Shown here piece by piece: positions 39,701 through 51,842 of a stretch of DNA of 64,000 nucleotides. A program made the position numbers and the translations under genes. Positions within the stretch are counted from its first letter, which is position 1, and the number at the start of each line of letters is the position of its first letter. The stretch is from Capitulum mitella (Eukaryota; Arthropoda; Thecostraca; Pollicipedomorpha; Pollicipedidae). The stretch covers positions 13,366,144 through 13,430,143 of the forward strand of contig CP099849.1 of the NCBI GenBank assembly GCA_030062745.1, given 5' to 3'. The notes under the pieces are model-generated. The model made no database searches and had not been told where the DNA came from. It saw only the letters and a list, made by a program, of their open reading frames with translations.

Positions 39701-41157
39701 CTTAAATGACCCTCAGTGACCTTGGGATCACTTGAAATAATTTCGTGTGCACTTGGTATTACCTGTAAACGTTTTCAATCATTTAAATTCACTCTATTTA
39801 AAAAATTCCATTTTACGGCTATTGTGGTATAGGGTACGCGCACTGACGTTTTAGGTCATAGTTCCGTGGCCCGACCTGATATCAAGCTGAAACTTGATGC
39901 ACAAGTAGAGGGCACCCTTCTACGTCGTTTATATTCCGGAATAATAAAATAATAAATAATAAATAATAACTGAAGAAATAGTGCCAAAATTACTAACATA
40001 AAAGCAAATTTTGACTTTTGGCCTTGACCTGATCTTGTAAAGTGGTCTCAGATGCACAAAATTGCATTCGCCCGTTGCCCAGCTATTTTGCTATACATCC
40101 ATATAAAGTTTTAAGTTCTATCTTAAAAATGCCATTTTTGGCAGTCATTTTCCTTTTACCCTTAACAGGGCCAAAAATGGCCTGAGGTGCCTTCCCAAAA
40201 ACCTTGCCTGGCTCCGCCCCTGAGCAAAATAAAATTCCGAAATTTTGTCACAGCACGTAGAAAGAACAGCTGGGAAAAGTGTACAAGTTTCGTGGAGCTG
40301 CGTCAAAAAGCCCGGAAGGTTAAGCACAAACACGAACACGTGAGTCACCCATGAGCAGCAGAAACAAAACTTGCTTTTCTAGCGATAGAAAAAAAACACG
40401 ACTCTACATTATAACAACCTAAAAATTCTTTAGAAACCTGCTGCCTATTCTTGGCAGTCCATTTCCGTAAACTATTAAAAGGGCAACTGCCGAAATTCGT
40501 TGTTAATTGCGCCCAGGTGACCCAATTGGCATTCAATTGCACCCCAGTGGCGCAGTTAAACTGATGAATGAATATACACTGAATGTGGAAGACGGAAGTG
40601 TAGGTAAACATGTAGGCAAACAAACAAACATACGCCTACGTAGTACATAATAGCAAATCACGTGCTACCGAAGCGAGTACATGATTTGCTATTGAGTAAG
40701 TTAGATTAATTATAACGTACGGGTAACTAAATTCATATGTAAGTGTCTCATGAGAATACAACACCGGGCTTTGGCATCCCAGTTATAACTTGGTACGATA
40801 ATAAACAAATGTGTTTTATATTGGATTATGTTGACCAGTTTGCCCACCAGTGACAAACACAATTCGATTATGCAGATGCAGGTCATTCTTTAGTTTGCAG
40901 CCTGGTTTATCGCTCAGCTGTGTCCTTATGGTGCAGACATTTAATGACACATCGCATATCATGCTCAGCGTCATATTTATGCACTACAAAGAAACATATG
41001 CTTAAAAACGGATGTATTCCATCGATGCAAGATCGGCATCTACGATGTCCAACTCAGGAAACGCATTACTATATACGATCTCGGGCTTCTTTCTATGCCA
41101 AAAATTTACATAGAATCGCGGTAGCTCCGCGCGACTGCGCATCCAAACCGACGATGA
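36750..41157. other. Intergenic region between CDK12 and the transposase pseudogene
   Basis: No gene is recognised. It contains a tract of 'aaaaggctttaaaagac' words (37370-37450) and a family B element (39141-40325). The sequence at 37230-39110 and 40330-41157 is unassigned. Confidence 0.5.
39141..40325 (+). mobile_element. PiggyBac-like non-autonomous element (family B), right end lost
   Basis: Starts CCCTGTTCCCGG right after TTAA (39137-39140) and aligns along its length with 6727-7924. Similarity stops near 'aaaaagcccggaaggt', about 80 bp before the expected right terminus. This copy keeps the CpG sites lost from the 6.7 kb copy. Confidence 0.7.
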
Positions 41158-43219
41158 TCAGTTTATGGACGAACCGGCATGATGCGTACCGTTCTGTCGG
41201 CAGAAGTCACAGACAAAGCCCGCGCCCGAGTTTCCCTGTGAACAAGCCTCGTGACACCATTTTTCGCAACGTGTGCACTGTAACCAAAGCTCATGTTTTC
41301 CAATGACGCCTTCTCCACAGAAACTGCAGGTGTCACTACTCTCAATCCTTCCCGCTCTGACTTTTCTTCCGAATTTCTTTGCTCTTTCCTGTGTTTTGCA
41401 TTGCCTTTTGGCCGGTTTTGCTTTTGACTTGTTCTGTTTTTCTTCGAGCTTCCGCTTCGTAGGTGCACTGGTAAGTATCGCTGACTTCTGATATTTCGCC
41501 CTTCGCTTGATCTCCTTTGGGGACGGAGCTGGCAGTTTCAGAATATCTGACAACTTGCGCTTCCCATTGTCATCTTTCCTCTCTCCGCATTGGTCCAAAA
41601 GCATCTGGGTTGTCGTAACAACTATCGCTTCATCTTGTTCTATCACTCCTTTCTCATAATCGTCGTCATCTTCGCCTACTGAGGCAACATTATAGTTGTT
41701 CTCATCGCCAACCTCCGACACATCATCGACGCTGCCAGAAGGCCGGCCGGAGCGTCCGTCTGCTGGTTCCACGACTGGCTGGCCGGAGCGTCCGTCTGCT
41801 GGTTCCACGACTGGCTGGCCGGGGCGTCTGCCTGCTGGTTCCACGACTGGCTGGCCGGAGCGTCCGTCTGCTGGTTCCACGACTGGTTGGCCGGGGCGTC
41901 TGCCTGCTGGTTCCATGACTGGCTGGCCGGAGCGTCCGCCTGCTGCTTTCACGGTCGGCTGGCCAGAGTGTCTACCTACTGCTCCTTCGGCATCACTGGC
42001 GTCTTCATCTTCGATGAAAACGTATTCTGCGCCCTGGACGCCGAACTTATCGGTGACGTTCGGAGCGTCATAGTCGGCGTCACTGGTGACCTCGGCGGTG
42101 TCCATTGGCGGAGCTCGATCCGCCAGGACATGTGACGCCGCGACGAAGTCTTCTGGAGTGAATACCTTCGGGTTCATTGGAACGATGCTTGCTGCTCCGA
42201 AACCGTTAGCGGCTTTCTCGGCCCAAGCGGTACGCAAGTAAGCTTTGCCAAAAAGTGCACCCACGTCGTGCAAGGTTATTCTTTGACCTGGCTTCTTCTT
42301 CAAGAAGCTGCGCACTTCCTCCTTGTGCCAGGTCTTTAGTGGACCGTACACCGAGAGGTCAATGGCTTGGGTCATGTGCGAGGTGTGCGGAGGTATTGTC
42401 AGCATGTCGACCCCATGGTCCTCACAGACATTCAAGGCCTCCATGGGTACATGACTTGCGTGGCTGTCTAGGATTAAGATTGTCCTGTTCTCCTTGGATG
42501 GTCCAGTTTCCTTCGAAAAGTGCCTCAGCCACTCCACGAAGATCTCGTGGGTGACCCATCAATCTCCAGTGGTTGCCTAGATGGTGCCAGGGGGTGTGCA
42601 TCGCTTGAAGGACTCTGCAACTCTCTTTCGAGCAAAGATCAGTTGCGGGGGTATGAAAGAATCAGCTGCATTGCAACACACGGCCGTCGTATTTTGGCCC
42701 CTCTCAGTGCTCTTGACGACCCCGACTTGCCGCAAACATCTCCCTGCAACGGCTTTCTGTGTAGGCATCATAGTCGGAATGGCTGTCTCATCGACATTAT
42801 AGATCCTGGATGGAGTATAATGCTTATCCATCAGGATCTTCAGGTTGCTGAAGAACAACCTCACTTCAGACTCCCTGAAGGCGGCCAGCCTTGCGATGCT
42901 GGTCGCCTCTGGAGAACGTATTGCAAGATTGGGGTGCCGTGCCAGAAATCTTTGCAGCCAGTCTGTTCCGGCCATGAGCTAGGACGTATGAGAAAGATGA
43001 TCAAGCTGCATGTGTTCCGCAACATCATATGCCATCTTTCTGAGTTCAACTTTCATCACACCATAGATGTTCGGCATTTTCAGAATGTATGACCCTAACG
43101 CTTTTTGGTACACAGGAGGAAAGACAGGTATTCTCCTCCTTTTTCGGGGAGCGAATGGAGTTCCCCTCGAGTTCCTCACTCGGTAAGAGGCCTGGTCTCG
43201 AAGGGTGGTTCGTGGGATA
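41158..43219 (-). pseudogene. Pogo/Tigger-like DDE transposase with C-terminal PHD-like zinc finger, broken by three stops
   Basis: One minus-strand frame runs from an acceptor (cctatccacag) at 43220 to a stop at 41158. It starts IPRTTLRDQ, the second half of a Pipsqueak-type HTH, then a CENP-B-like domain (AGTDWLQRFLARHPNLAIRS) and a DDE nuclease: IYNVDETAIP, LILDSHASH and AIDLSVYGPLKTW keep all three acidic residues. A Lys-rich linker holds a 36-bp repeat array, and the end is CSFCGEGV..CTRCEKWCHEACS..CDFC, a C4HC3 zinc finger. Stops: TAG 42981-42979, TAG 42579-42577 and TGA 42561-42559, the last where homologs have GW in 'sGWmT.E.F'. Arthropods carry many such genes, often annotated 'clz9-like'. 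The upstream exon with the first HTH half was not found. Recently dead, or sequence errors. Confidence 0.85.
41731..41985. repeat. 36-bp minisatellite inside the transposase linker
   Basis: About 6.5 tandem 36-bp units, in frame as a 12-residue motif (GQPVVEPADGRS alternating with GQPVVEPAGRRP). Two unit types alternate, suggesting 72-bp higher-order expansion. The last units are more diverged. Confidence 0.93.
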
Positions 43220-43731
43220 CTGTGGATAGGAAAAGGTGTAGATTAGGAATACAAATAGTGATACGGTCAGGCACAGCTCCGGGGGTTCCTTGCAATGCGA
43301 TAAACGGGTTCCACGCCAGCCAAAAACGGAGGGGGGGATTTGAGAATTCAGACCAATGCTTTCGATGCAATGAGCATACGCGTAGGTATTGAATGTCACA
43401 AAACTTGCTGAGTAAATAGAGGAGTGTAACTACCCTTCCCTCCCCCTTCCGTGCGAAACTGATATGATACGCACGTGACATCGTATCTGGGTTTTTGCGT
43501 TATACGTGATATTTATTGAGTCCTGTAATTTCCTGGACTAGACGGTCTCTTAACCGAAATGTTTTGGGTGTCACATCCCATCCCCTCAGGTAGGTAACTC
43601 TGATGAAAATTCTTACGCTAAACTGAAGAAAGTTTCAGGAGCACTTAAGTTGAGTAACTGTGGCATTCTCCCGTAATTTTTGAATGATTTCCATACAGGT
43701 CATCATTAGAGGTCACAGACCCGTTAGCCCC

Positions 43732-43732
<1 letters not shown>

Positions 43733-43773
<41 letters not shown>

Positions 43774-43776
43774 AAA
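43733..43776. repeat. Poly-C (31) followed by poly-A (13)
   Basis: Thirty-one consecutive Cs run directly into thirteen As. On the minus strand this is T13 G31. Confidence 0.95.
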
Positions 43777-44181
43777 CACTTCTGACATGCCCGCTTTTAC
43801 TGCCCGGACAGCTAGCTGAAGCGTGCTTACAGTCCAAATGAAAGGCTTCATGTTGTCTGAAAATGCAGATGACAGTGATATACAATCCAATCCGTAATGC
43901 GCTCAGCTACATTCATTGTGCCCCCAAATGCGCATTTCTGGTGCATTTGCCATGGACGCAATTCAGTTTATGATACCTGTGCACAACAGCGCGCAAACAG
44001 GCGAGAAATCTCTCATGCTTGGGAAGGTTTTACGTGAAGATGACAAACAATCGTGTCTGTTTCTCAGAAGGTACACTTCGGATGCCGTACTTGTTATCAA
44101 ATCTTGTAGCCAGCACGACAAGAGGCTTAAGTAATTTTATTAAAACGCACAATTTTATTGAACAGCGTGGAGAGCGCTCCG

Positions 44182-44184
<3 letters not shown>

Positions 44185-44240
<56 letters not shown>
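44185..44240. repeat. (TA)n microsatellite
   Basis: About 28 TA units, 34 bp left of a family C element. Confidence 0.95.
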
Positions 44241-44242
<2 letters not shown>

Positions 44243-44277
44243 GCATATAATTTAATTATGTTGCCATGTTCTGTTAA

Positions 44278-45432
44278 CCCGCCCCCAAGTGGGGGGAGCG
44301 GTTCACCGCCCCTCGAGGTTTTTTTGCCAAGACTGCGAGAACCAAGGAACGTAGCGCCACAAAACCTTGCGTAGCTTTTACTTCATCATTTTTTTTACGT
44401 CCTGTTTTACAGTTTTTAACTCAGGTCAAGCCAGGTGTCTGACCTAGGTCATGTGAAGTGGACCTACGCCCCAAAAAGTTAAACGCCCTGTAACTTTTTC
44501 ACAAAACATCACAACAACACAACTTTCAGTTGAGATTTTGGTGGATGCAACAAATCTGCTCAGCTTTTACGGAATTTCCCGGGTCATTGATCCAAGGTCA
44601 ACCCTATTTTTATACATGTCGTCTTTTCGGGATTGCAAAGAATTTTTATGCCACTTTTAGTGGGGGGTGACGCAGACATTCATTTACCGTCAACGGACAG
44701 TGTATCAAGGACTTCCAGCCACTGACCTGATGTCAGGTCGTGCGGTAGTGAATTACTCAGAACGAGTTGAAAATGGCAGAATTGGCTCGTAGAACTGCGT
44801 GTAATACCAAGCGCAAGTTTCAAAAATTGCATATTTTGGAAATACGCAAACCCTCGCGAATAAACCTTCACCAGTTTCGCAAATTGGTAACTAATGAATT
44901 CTTCCAAAACTGAAGCATGACTAACCATCAGAAGAACCACTAGGATAACGACATATTACGCCAAAAGAACTATGTCAGGAAAATAAAGCTACGCTTATAT
45001 TCGTTCCCGTTAATTTCATACCGCGTTCGGCTACCGCGCCCGCCACCAATCGGCGCAAAAAAACCGCCGTTTTTTTTATCTTAACGTTTCGACGTATATA
45101 TTCAAAAATTCAGAAGTGCGCGCTTCGGCATCTGCGGACGTTTACCCGTTCATTGGTGCCTTCACCTCGACTTCATTACTTACAGCCCTTGAGATCCAGG
45201 CCGCTACTCGGTTTCATGCAGTCGGCTGTGAGAAAACTTACATAGTGTGTAAATGGCTTACATATCATCCAGAATTAAAAATAAGACCAGTTTCGAGCTC
45301 TACTTGGCACGAGCTTTCCAACAACTTCCTTAGTGCTTATTTTTATCGTGTGACCAGCCGTTCGTGAGTCAGAGGGGGGCGGTCAACTCCCCAGTCGGGC
45401 GTCATCGGCGCCGGCCGCCAATCGGACGCGCG
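44278..45432 (+). mobile_element. TTAA-type non-autonomous element (family C), full-length with target duplications
   Basis: An 1155-bp segment is flanked by TTAA on both sides (44274-44277 and 45433-45436). Each end begins or ends with a CCCGC/GCGCG-type terminus followed by a G-rich palindrome (cccccaagtggggg; ggggggcggtcaactcccc). Other copies: 2064-3275 (CpG-decayed), 19344-19720 (truncated) and 63540-64000 (inverted, cut by the window edge). There is no transposase; TTAA targets suggest piggyBac-class mobilisation. Confidence 0.75.
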
Positions 45433-45436
45433 TTAA

Positions 45437-46544
45437 ATACTAAGCCAAATAACCATGAAACACGAGCTGGTGCAGATTAGTTCCTTATTTACCCAAAACG
45501 TCCCCTGCTGTCGCCTGTGGGGGTTTTCGTCGCTTGGAGCAGGCTCCACGTTCTTTTCAATAATACCTTTCGTTTGTGGTTTAGGTACCCCACTTTGAGA
45601 GAATATCATCCGTTCGTCGGGATCTGTGACTAAAGACACAACGTAAGACATGCCGTACTCGGCCATCGTTCGGTGACCTTCACAGCGTAGTCAACGAATG
45701 TAGAAACCTCGTCGGGAAACGCACCACACACATCTCGATCGTTACAAAACGGTCATACATCACGACCAGAGGCGGCACGGTCTGTCTGGCGTCACGTCCC
45801 GCTCGGCGCTCAATGGTCTCACATACGAATAATGACGCACGCAGCTGGCGCCGACTGTGCATCGCATGTATTGTGGAGCCGTGCAGCGCTGGGCGCTCAC
45901 GGACTCGCCTCTGTCGCTGGCAGAACCGCCGTGATCGTCAGAGCGCGGCCCGGTGTCCGCGGTCGCCCAAGAGGTCTCCGATTCCGCTGCGCACACAGCA
46001 CTGTAGCGACGACATACTGCGCTCACGACAATCAGTTCTTGGAGAGCGGTCTAAAATGGCACTGGCACCGAACTAAACACAACGGCCTAAGGCCACCACG
46101 CTTTTCAAGCTAACCACAGGAACGCCATCAGGTCTAGAACCAGCGATCCAAACACGAAACTGTGCGCCAACAGGCACCGGATGTGGTCGGGCGGTAGCGA
46201 TTCTCATACAGATGTCAGAAAAGCAAAAACAAAAAAGTGAGCGTCCGCCGCGTGGAAGGATAACACATCTCACTTACTGACGTGAGAGACAGCGAAAGCG
46301 ATATACAGTCCCCGGAAAGCAACGAGTCCGCGGTCAGCGGTGCACACGCTTGTAAAAGTCCCCGCAGAAGTTCGCGACAAGGAAGGCACGACCGTCAGCA
46401 CGGGGCCGTAGATGAGACCGCCCCCACAGAAACAGCCTCCACCACGAAAACAGACCCCGTTCTCCGGGATCTAGCTGGTCGGCATGGCACGGATGACGCC
46501 AACACGTGCGCGACGGTGGCGCCACGCGCCGGCGAGTGGCGCGG
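45437..46544. other. Unassigned DNA, probable 3' flank of the minus-strand GFRP-like gene
   Basis: No conserved protein motif in any frame; CpG-rich with chance ORFs. No clear AATAAA on the minus strand was identified. Confidence 0.45.
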
Positions 46545-46754
46545 CTACATCTCGATGGCACGCCGCAGCGTCCACATGCACTCCTGGCCCCCGGAGGCGG
46601 CAATCACTTCGTAACCGAAGCGCGACACCAAGTTGATGACGTAGATGGGATCGCGGTTGAGGATGACGCCATTGACGCACTGTGACACGGTCAGCTCCGT
46701 GACGCCCAGCTGCCGGAAGGGGCGGGACAGGCCGTCAGGGTACTGGTACGTGCG
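46545..46754 (-). CDS. Last coding exon of a GFRP-like protein
   Basis: After acceptor tgcatatgccag the frame reads RTYQYPDGLSRPFRQLG, VTELTVSQCVNGVILNRDP, IYVINLVSRFGYEVIAASGG and QECMWTLRRAIEM, then TAG. Codons are uniformly GC-ending, as in the CDK12 exons. The core DP..V......GY.VIA..G.GQ...WTL fits the second half of GTP cyclohydrolase I feedback regulatory protein (GCHFR/GFRP), a small ring-forming protein that tunes tetrahydrobiopterin synthesis. The N-terminal half does not match well, so this may be a divergent relative. A second in-frame acceptor lies 12 bases further on. The exon is well supported; the family call is tentative. Confidence 0.65.
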   Translation of the reverse strand, partial: RTYQYPDGLSRPFRQLGVTELTVSQCVNGVILNRDPIYVINLVSRFGYEVIAASGGQECMWTLRRAIEM

Positions 46755-47182
46755 CTGGCATATGCACGCACAAGCACATGAACATGCATGCGCAGGGACG
46801 GCCCGCCCACCGACGAAAGGAGGGAAGCGGCTCACATGAGACAAAAAGCAAACATCTACATCTACATTTTAGACCAAACTGAACGATTTCGTCATGTACA
46901 CATGGTCGAACGGTGCCAGATACGACTGTCGTGACCATCAGCTGCATGCAATTTGAGGAAATCTTAGTTGAATTCGACATGAACCATCAAGATGGTGGCA
47001 GCGGATTCCAGGCCCGCAAAAAGCTAACCGCGAAAAGTCTGAACGCCAACCTCCGACCAACATCCAGAATGTACACAAAATGTTCGTCCACCACTACGTG
47101 CCCAGAGACGTCACGATTTACGAAACGGTTGAACGACATCTAACCCCGATTTATCGCCAGTCGCGCAACCCTGTAACCTTAC

Positions 47183-47295
47183 TTTCTGCGCCTCCTCCCG
47201 GAAGTGGGCGTCATTAATGCCGAAGATGTACGCCTCGGTGGCGAAGAGGGAGCCCTTAACGGCTATGTAGTGGCTGACCACCGGCATGACGGCAC
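47183..47295 (-). CDS. Internal (or first coding) exon joined to the GFRP-like last exon
   Basis: Between acceptor ggtctccgcag and donor AAA|gtaagg the frame reads AVMPVVSHYIAVKGSLFATE, then AYIFGINDAHFREEAQK, with GC-ending codons. It leaves in phase 0, fitting 46754, and enters in phase 1. The ATG at 47287 could be the start if the upstream exon is untranslated. I do not recognise this segment. The upstream exon was not identified; the CpG-rich block at 48590-49060 may be the promoter. Confidence 0.6.
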
Positions 47296-47299
47296 CTGC

Positions 47300-49300
47300 G
47301 GAGACCATTTGTACTCGTCACGTTTTGGCCAGGTCCGGTCAGCTGGACTAAGGAAAGGGGTCATGTCAGACCGTTATGACAGGAAGTCGAAATCGGAGAG
47401 GACCTGTGAGCGCAAGGCTAATACGGACAAAGCTCACAGTGCGCCAACTATGTTGGAGGGACACAGATCGGCTTGACAGACGAAGTCTGGGCGACATGAA
47501 ACAATGGTCGATATGGGCAAAATACCGTCTGGCAATGTTTACGAGAAACATCACACACAATGATTGCTTCGAAGGCTGATCGGGAACGAAAAGTCGGCAA
47601 CACTGCTGTGTGACATACGCCGTCAAGAGAGACTGTTCCGAACAGATACTGGACGTCCTTCTTGGCCTCTCACCTAATTTATCGTCCCTCGCCATTTTCG
47701 CGAAATCCAACGACCCAGGCAACCAGAAAAAGTAGTACGCCCAAAAGCCATACGCAGCACGCGCGCAACAAAATAAAACACCGGACCTCACGAAAACGGC
47801 TATGTACCTGGTCGGTACCGTCCCTGTCGCCATCTCTCATGCTCAAGTCTCGAGGGTCCCAATGTTGTCAATACCTGTATACATAATTCAACTGTCATGG
47901 CTAAATGTTTTTTTTTTGTATTCACACATAATTCAACTGTCACGGTGCAGAAGTATTCCACGCGGTAGCCTCATATCAATATCCCTTACAGTTACGTCGT
48001 TCGTAAGTTCTTTTACGTACCACGTAAATTGTTGTGTACCAGAGCCTTCTCCGAAAAACTAAAGCATGCTACAATAACGAACGTGAGGAAAACATGCCAT
48101 TAGAACTCAGCAAGAGGCAGAGAGCACGATCCACACAACACGAAACCCATTTTATGACACCAGGACCTTCCAGCACCTCCCGAAACCAAACTGAGGTAAG
48201 GTTTCCTAGTCAACACCTGTCATAATTCGAGGTCTCATTATGTACGCATGAGTCCTACAAAATTGACGGAGAAATCCCAAACGGCAAGATCTAGACGGCT
48301 GACCAACGTGAAAAAAAAAATGTTCGAGATAACCAAAGCGACCTCAGCTACAAACGTCTGGGGCAGCGGCTACCAGACGGCCCCGGATACCGACAGTAAT
48401 ATATTACCTCGCGCTGTCGACCTCTGATATCCTGAGACAAAATATCACGAACACAAACGTCGTGTTAGTATGAACAATCATCCCACAGCCATCCCTGTTA
48501 ACACATTCGGACTGAATTCATATACGAAAACGACGCGCAGGGCCAAGGCAACGATCCTGAATCACCAAACAGCGCGGCGCCCGCTCCCCCAGCGTGTCCG
48601 CACTGCTCCCGTCCAAATGTCAAAGTCCAAGTCCAAGTGCGCGTCGCTACATGTCCCGCCGTCCGCCGACCTCGACGGCCGGTCGACGCGCAGCCCGGCG
48701 CACCTTTCGACCACCGGCGCATTTCGGAGGGCTGCATGGCGGCGCCCGGGCACTGGCCGCTGCTGCGCACGCACACACAGGACGGGCGTCGCGCGGCCGC
48801 GCCTGCTCACTGATAGTACGGCGCCGCGGCCACCGGCGAACCGGTCGCGACCGGTCCGGCAACGCAGCCGGGCCGGTCGGCCGAGGCAGCGGCGCGCCGC
48901 CGACGTCGGCGGCTATTTCTGCCCGTCCGAGGTCGCGGTCGAGCGAGCCGCGGCGCCGGCCGTCAATCACACGCCGCCACGCGCTTCGACTTCCGCCGGC
49001 TGGGACGGAAAACTACTGCCGCGTGGCACCGATGCCGGATCCGCCCCACTGACGACTGTGGTGGTCTGTGTGGACCAGGTCAGCACACAGTTGTGGCGTG
49101 GGCCGCGAGCCCGCCACGTCACCGCCGGGCGCCAATATTGTACGCCAGAGGTCCGGGATGGAGTACACCAGGTCAGCGTCAGTCCATGTCGCCGAGTGGT
49201 CTATGATGAGTGGATCAGGTCACGCGCATGTCACCGGTCAGTGCCGGCCTCAAAACAATGCACATAAGCGCTGTCTCCGGTGCGCAGTCAGGCGTGCGCC
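47300..49300. other. Region upstream of the GFRP-like gene, with CpG-rich block 48590-49060
   Basis: The GC- and CpG-rich block opens long but motif-free frames on both strands (265 codons plus, 107 minus). At 49226-49025 the minus strand has an open GC-ending stretch containing ATWTDADLVYSIPDLWRT without an ATG; it is not recognised. The block is best read as a promoter/CpG island or unrecognised exon. Confidence 0.35.
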
Positions 49301-50296
49301 ACACCTTCCAGCTACAGCCTTTTTATGGCGCAATGTGATCCCCTGACGCTCCGGAATACCGGGAAAAAACGCGCGACGTAGTGCCGGCGTTATCACTACC
49401 AGGAGTGCCCCTGCCCGGAATTACAGGTCCGGTGTTATGAAATGTATCGTTGCAGCCTTCAGACAGAGTGCAGCCAGCAGCACACAGCAGACATCAGCGA
49501 TTGTTTTTCGACCTGTACCCCAGTGTGACCACTTTTATCACTGCTGTTCAAACGCAGTGCGGTGAGCGCCGCCTACAGAGAGTTTCACAATGTCTGTTAA
49601 TGCAGTGTAATGCGACGACGTGGGTGGCCTGCGTTTGTAAGTAATATGGTCCGTCCACAAACAGTTAACGATGCTCACGTTGTTAGGGCTGGGTTCGCGC
49701 CAATGCATCACCACGCTATTAAGCAATGAATGAATTTTTCTAAGATTCATGGCTGAAGATTTCCGCAGCTTAACTTTTGGGCAGCCACTAAGGGAAGGGG
49801 GGGGGGGGGCGTAAGAATTTCATGCCGTTTTTTTTCCAGTCTGCCACAGGCCTTGTGTCAAAATCCTTGAAAATTGTGGGGTATATATGTGGCCTCTGGG
49901 ATCGCCAGCCATGCTGCGACTCTCCAGAGTTGATATGGTTAAACCACGCACACCCCGACATCCGAATCGATCTTCGCTTACCCCGGGTCATCTAGACCCT
50001 CCCCAATGACGTCGAGAATTAAGGAGTACGGAGACGGGAGTGGCACCAATCCAAAGTTTGTCAAATGCTATATAAAGTGAACGCATATTCACTGAACCTG
50101 GTATACGAGGTGCAGTACTTTACGACCAACACGTCACACACGGTCACGTTTCAAAATACGTACGAAACAAAGCCAATCGGACGGTATCCTGCGTACTGAA
50201 TAGTCCAGGAAGCATCCGATTCTTCTATACCTTCAACAACTGCTGTAAAATAACAATGATATACATCGAAACCGGCAGGCAAGTAAAGAGGCTTAA

Positions 50297-51480
50297 CCCG
50301 ATTCTCGTAACCATAACGCTAAGGCGCATGCCCGTATGGGGGACTCATTCCCCCCTCCCATGCAAGAATATCTCGCAAACTAGCTGTCCGATTTCATCAC
50401 AACAAACTGCAATCGATTCGCCTCGACGTAACTAAGTTTTTTCACAAGAAGTTCCTAAAATCTTCAAAACGATGGATACGGATGGGGTATAAATCATAAA
50501 GGGGGTATTTCCTGCCTTGTTAAACTACGATGTTTATGGACCGATTCTGATGCAACTGGCATACATCGACATGTATTAGATGAAGCTCTTCCCGATAAGC
50601 CGTAACTTTGGAATTTTGACAAAGTCATACGCGTTCAAAGAATTTTGAAAATGGGAGCAACACTTTTTTCTTTGAAAACGGAATCAATCTTAAAGTTGTT
50701 TCTGCTTTTCCTAGGCATTCCATTCTTCAGAAATACAAATTGTACCACAATGCTTTCGCACGATGTTGGTATAGGCGGCATCAGGGACATGAAGAAGTTG
50801 GAGGTGGAATGGTCGCATATTCATCAGGCCAATTTACGTCCTTAAACTTACAACTACCTTACATGACCCTAAATGGCCTCAGAGTCACATGACCTTTGTT
50901 ACATTGGGACGCGTTCCCATCCCCGCCGTCGCATGTGGACCCCTGATGTGCGTGCCGACGGCGTCGTCCCTCACTGGTCAGTCTCGGCCCGGAGCTTGTA
51001 CGCGGCACTCGTGGCAATATATGCTCGAATGCTATACGCCCTTGCGGAACGAACAAAACAGCCTTGAGTTCATTAACAGTGCTTGGAAACGTTTCCAGTC
51101 GTTTCAGTTCAATGAAATCAGAAAAGTCTTGCTTATCGTCGCCGTGATATGAGGTACGTGCGCGGACATTCCAGGTCATAGCTCCGTGACCCAACCTGAT
51201 ATCCATCTGAAACTTGAAACGCAAATAGAGGACATTGTGCTGAGTCCAATGTGTTCCGGATTTTGTAGTTTGAAAAGTTGCATTAAAAACATTTGCATAA
51301 AACGAAACCTTGACTTCTGGCCTTAACCTGACCTTATGAAAGACCCCAAATCAACAAAAATATTTTCGTCTACTTGCGCAGTTATTTAGCTCATTTTTCT
51401 TTTACCCCCAACAGTTCCCAAAATGGCCTGAGACATCACCAAAAATTTGGTCTGGCCCCGCCCCTGGGCAAAATCGACAT
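50297..51480 (+). mobile_element. PiggyBac-like non-autonomous element (family B), diverged copy
   Basis: Starts after TTAA (50293-50296) as CCCGATTCTCG and follows the same block order as 39141-40325, for example 'ccgatttcatcacaacaaac', 'gcggcatcagggacatgaag' and 'ccccgcccctgggcaaaat' near its end. Confidence 0.6.
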
Positions 51481-51751
51481 AGTTACAATGACTTTTGGGC
51501 AACGCAATGGTATTCAAATAGGCCGCCAAATACAGTTCTTCCTACGGAGTGATTCATACCCATTGATAAAAAACGTTTTACTGATTACTAAAATACTGTG
51601 TCACTGCGCTCTACCACAGATAAACAAATACCACAAATACCAACAGATACCACCGTTCACATAGATCGACAAAGTACTACCTAGTGTTTACAACAAAAAT
51701 GATCCAACCCAACATGCATGGGCGTGTTGGCGCCTTTGTTTATCTGTTTGT

Positions 51752-51842
51752 GAGCCAGGACACATAGCCTCTTGGGCTCAGGTGTCCAGTGTTGGGTCAG
51801 GTCGTGTGTCTCATCGAGCGTCGGTCAGCCAGCCGTCTGTGC
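51752..51842 (+). repeat. Dispersed repeat D, copy 2
   Basis: Matches 4842-4933 in the CpG-rich promoter block. Confidence 0.65.

Larger units (their letters stand above)
43240..44277. other. Unassigned DNA upstream of the transposase
   Basis: No exon of the transposase or other gene is recognised. It contains a homopolymer C tract (43733-43763) and a (TA)n tract (44185-44240). Confidence 0.5.

Noticed and set aside
48470..49267. 265-codon plus-strand ORF
   Set aside because: No recognisable domain; composition changes along its length and the opposite strand is equally open.
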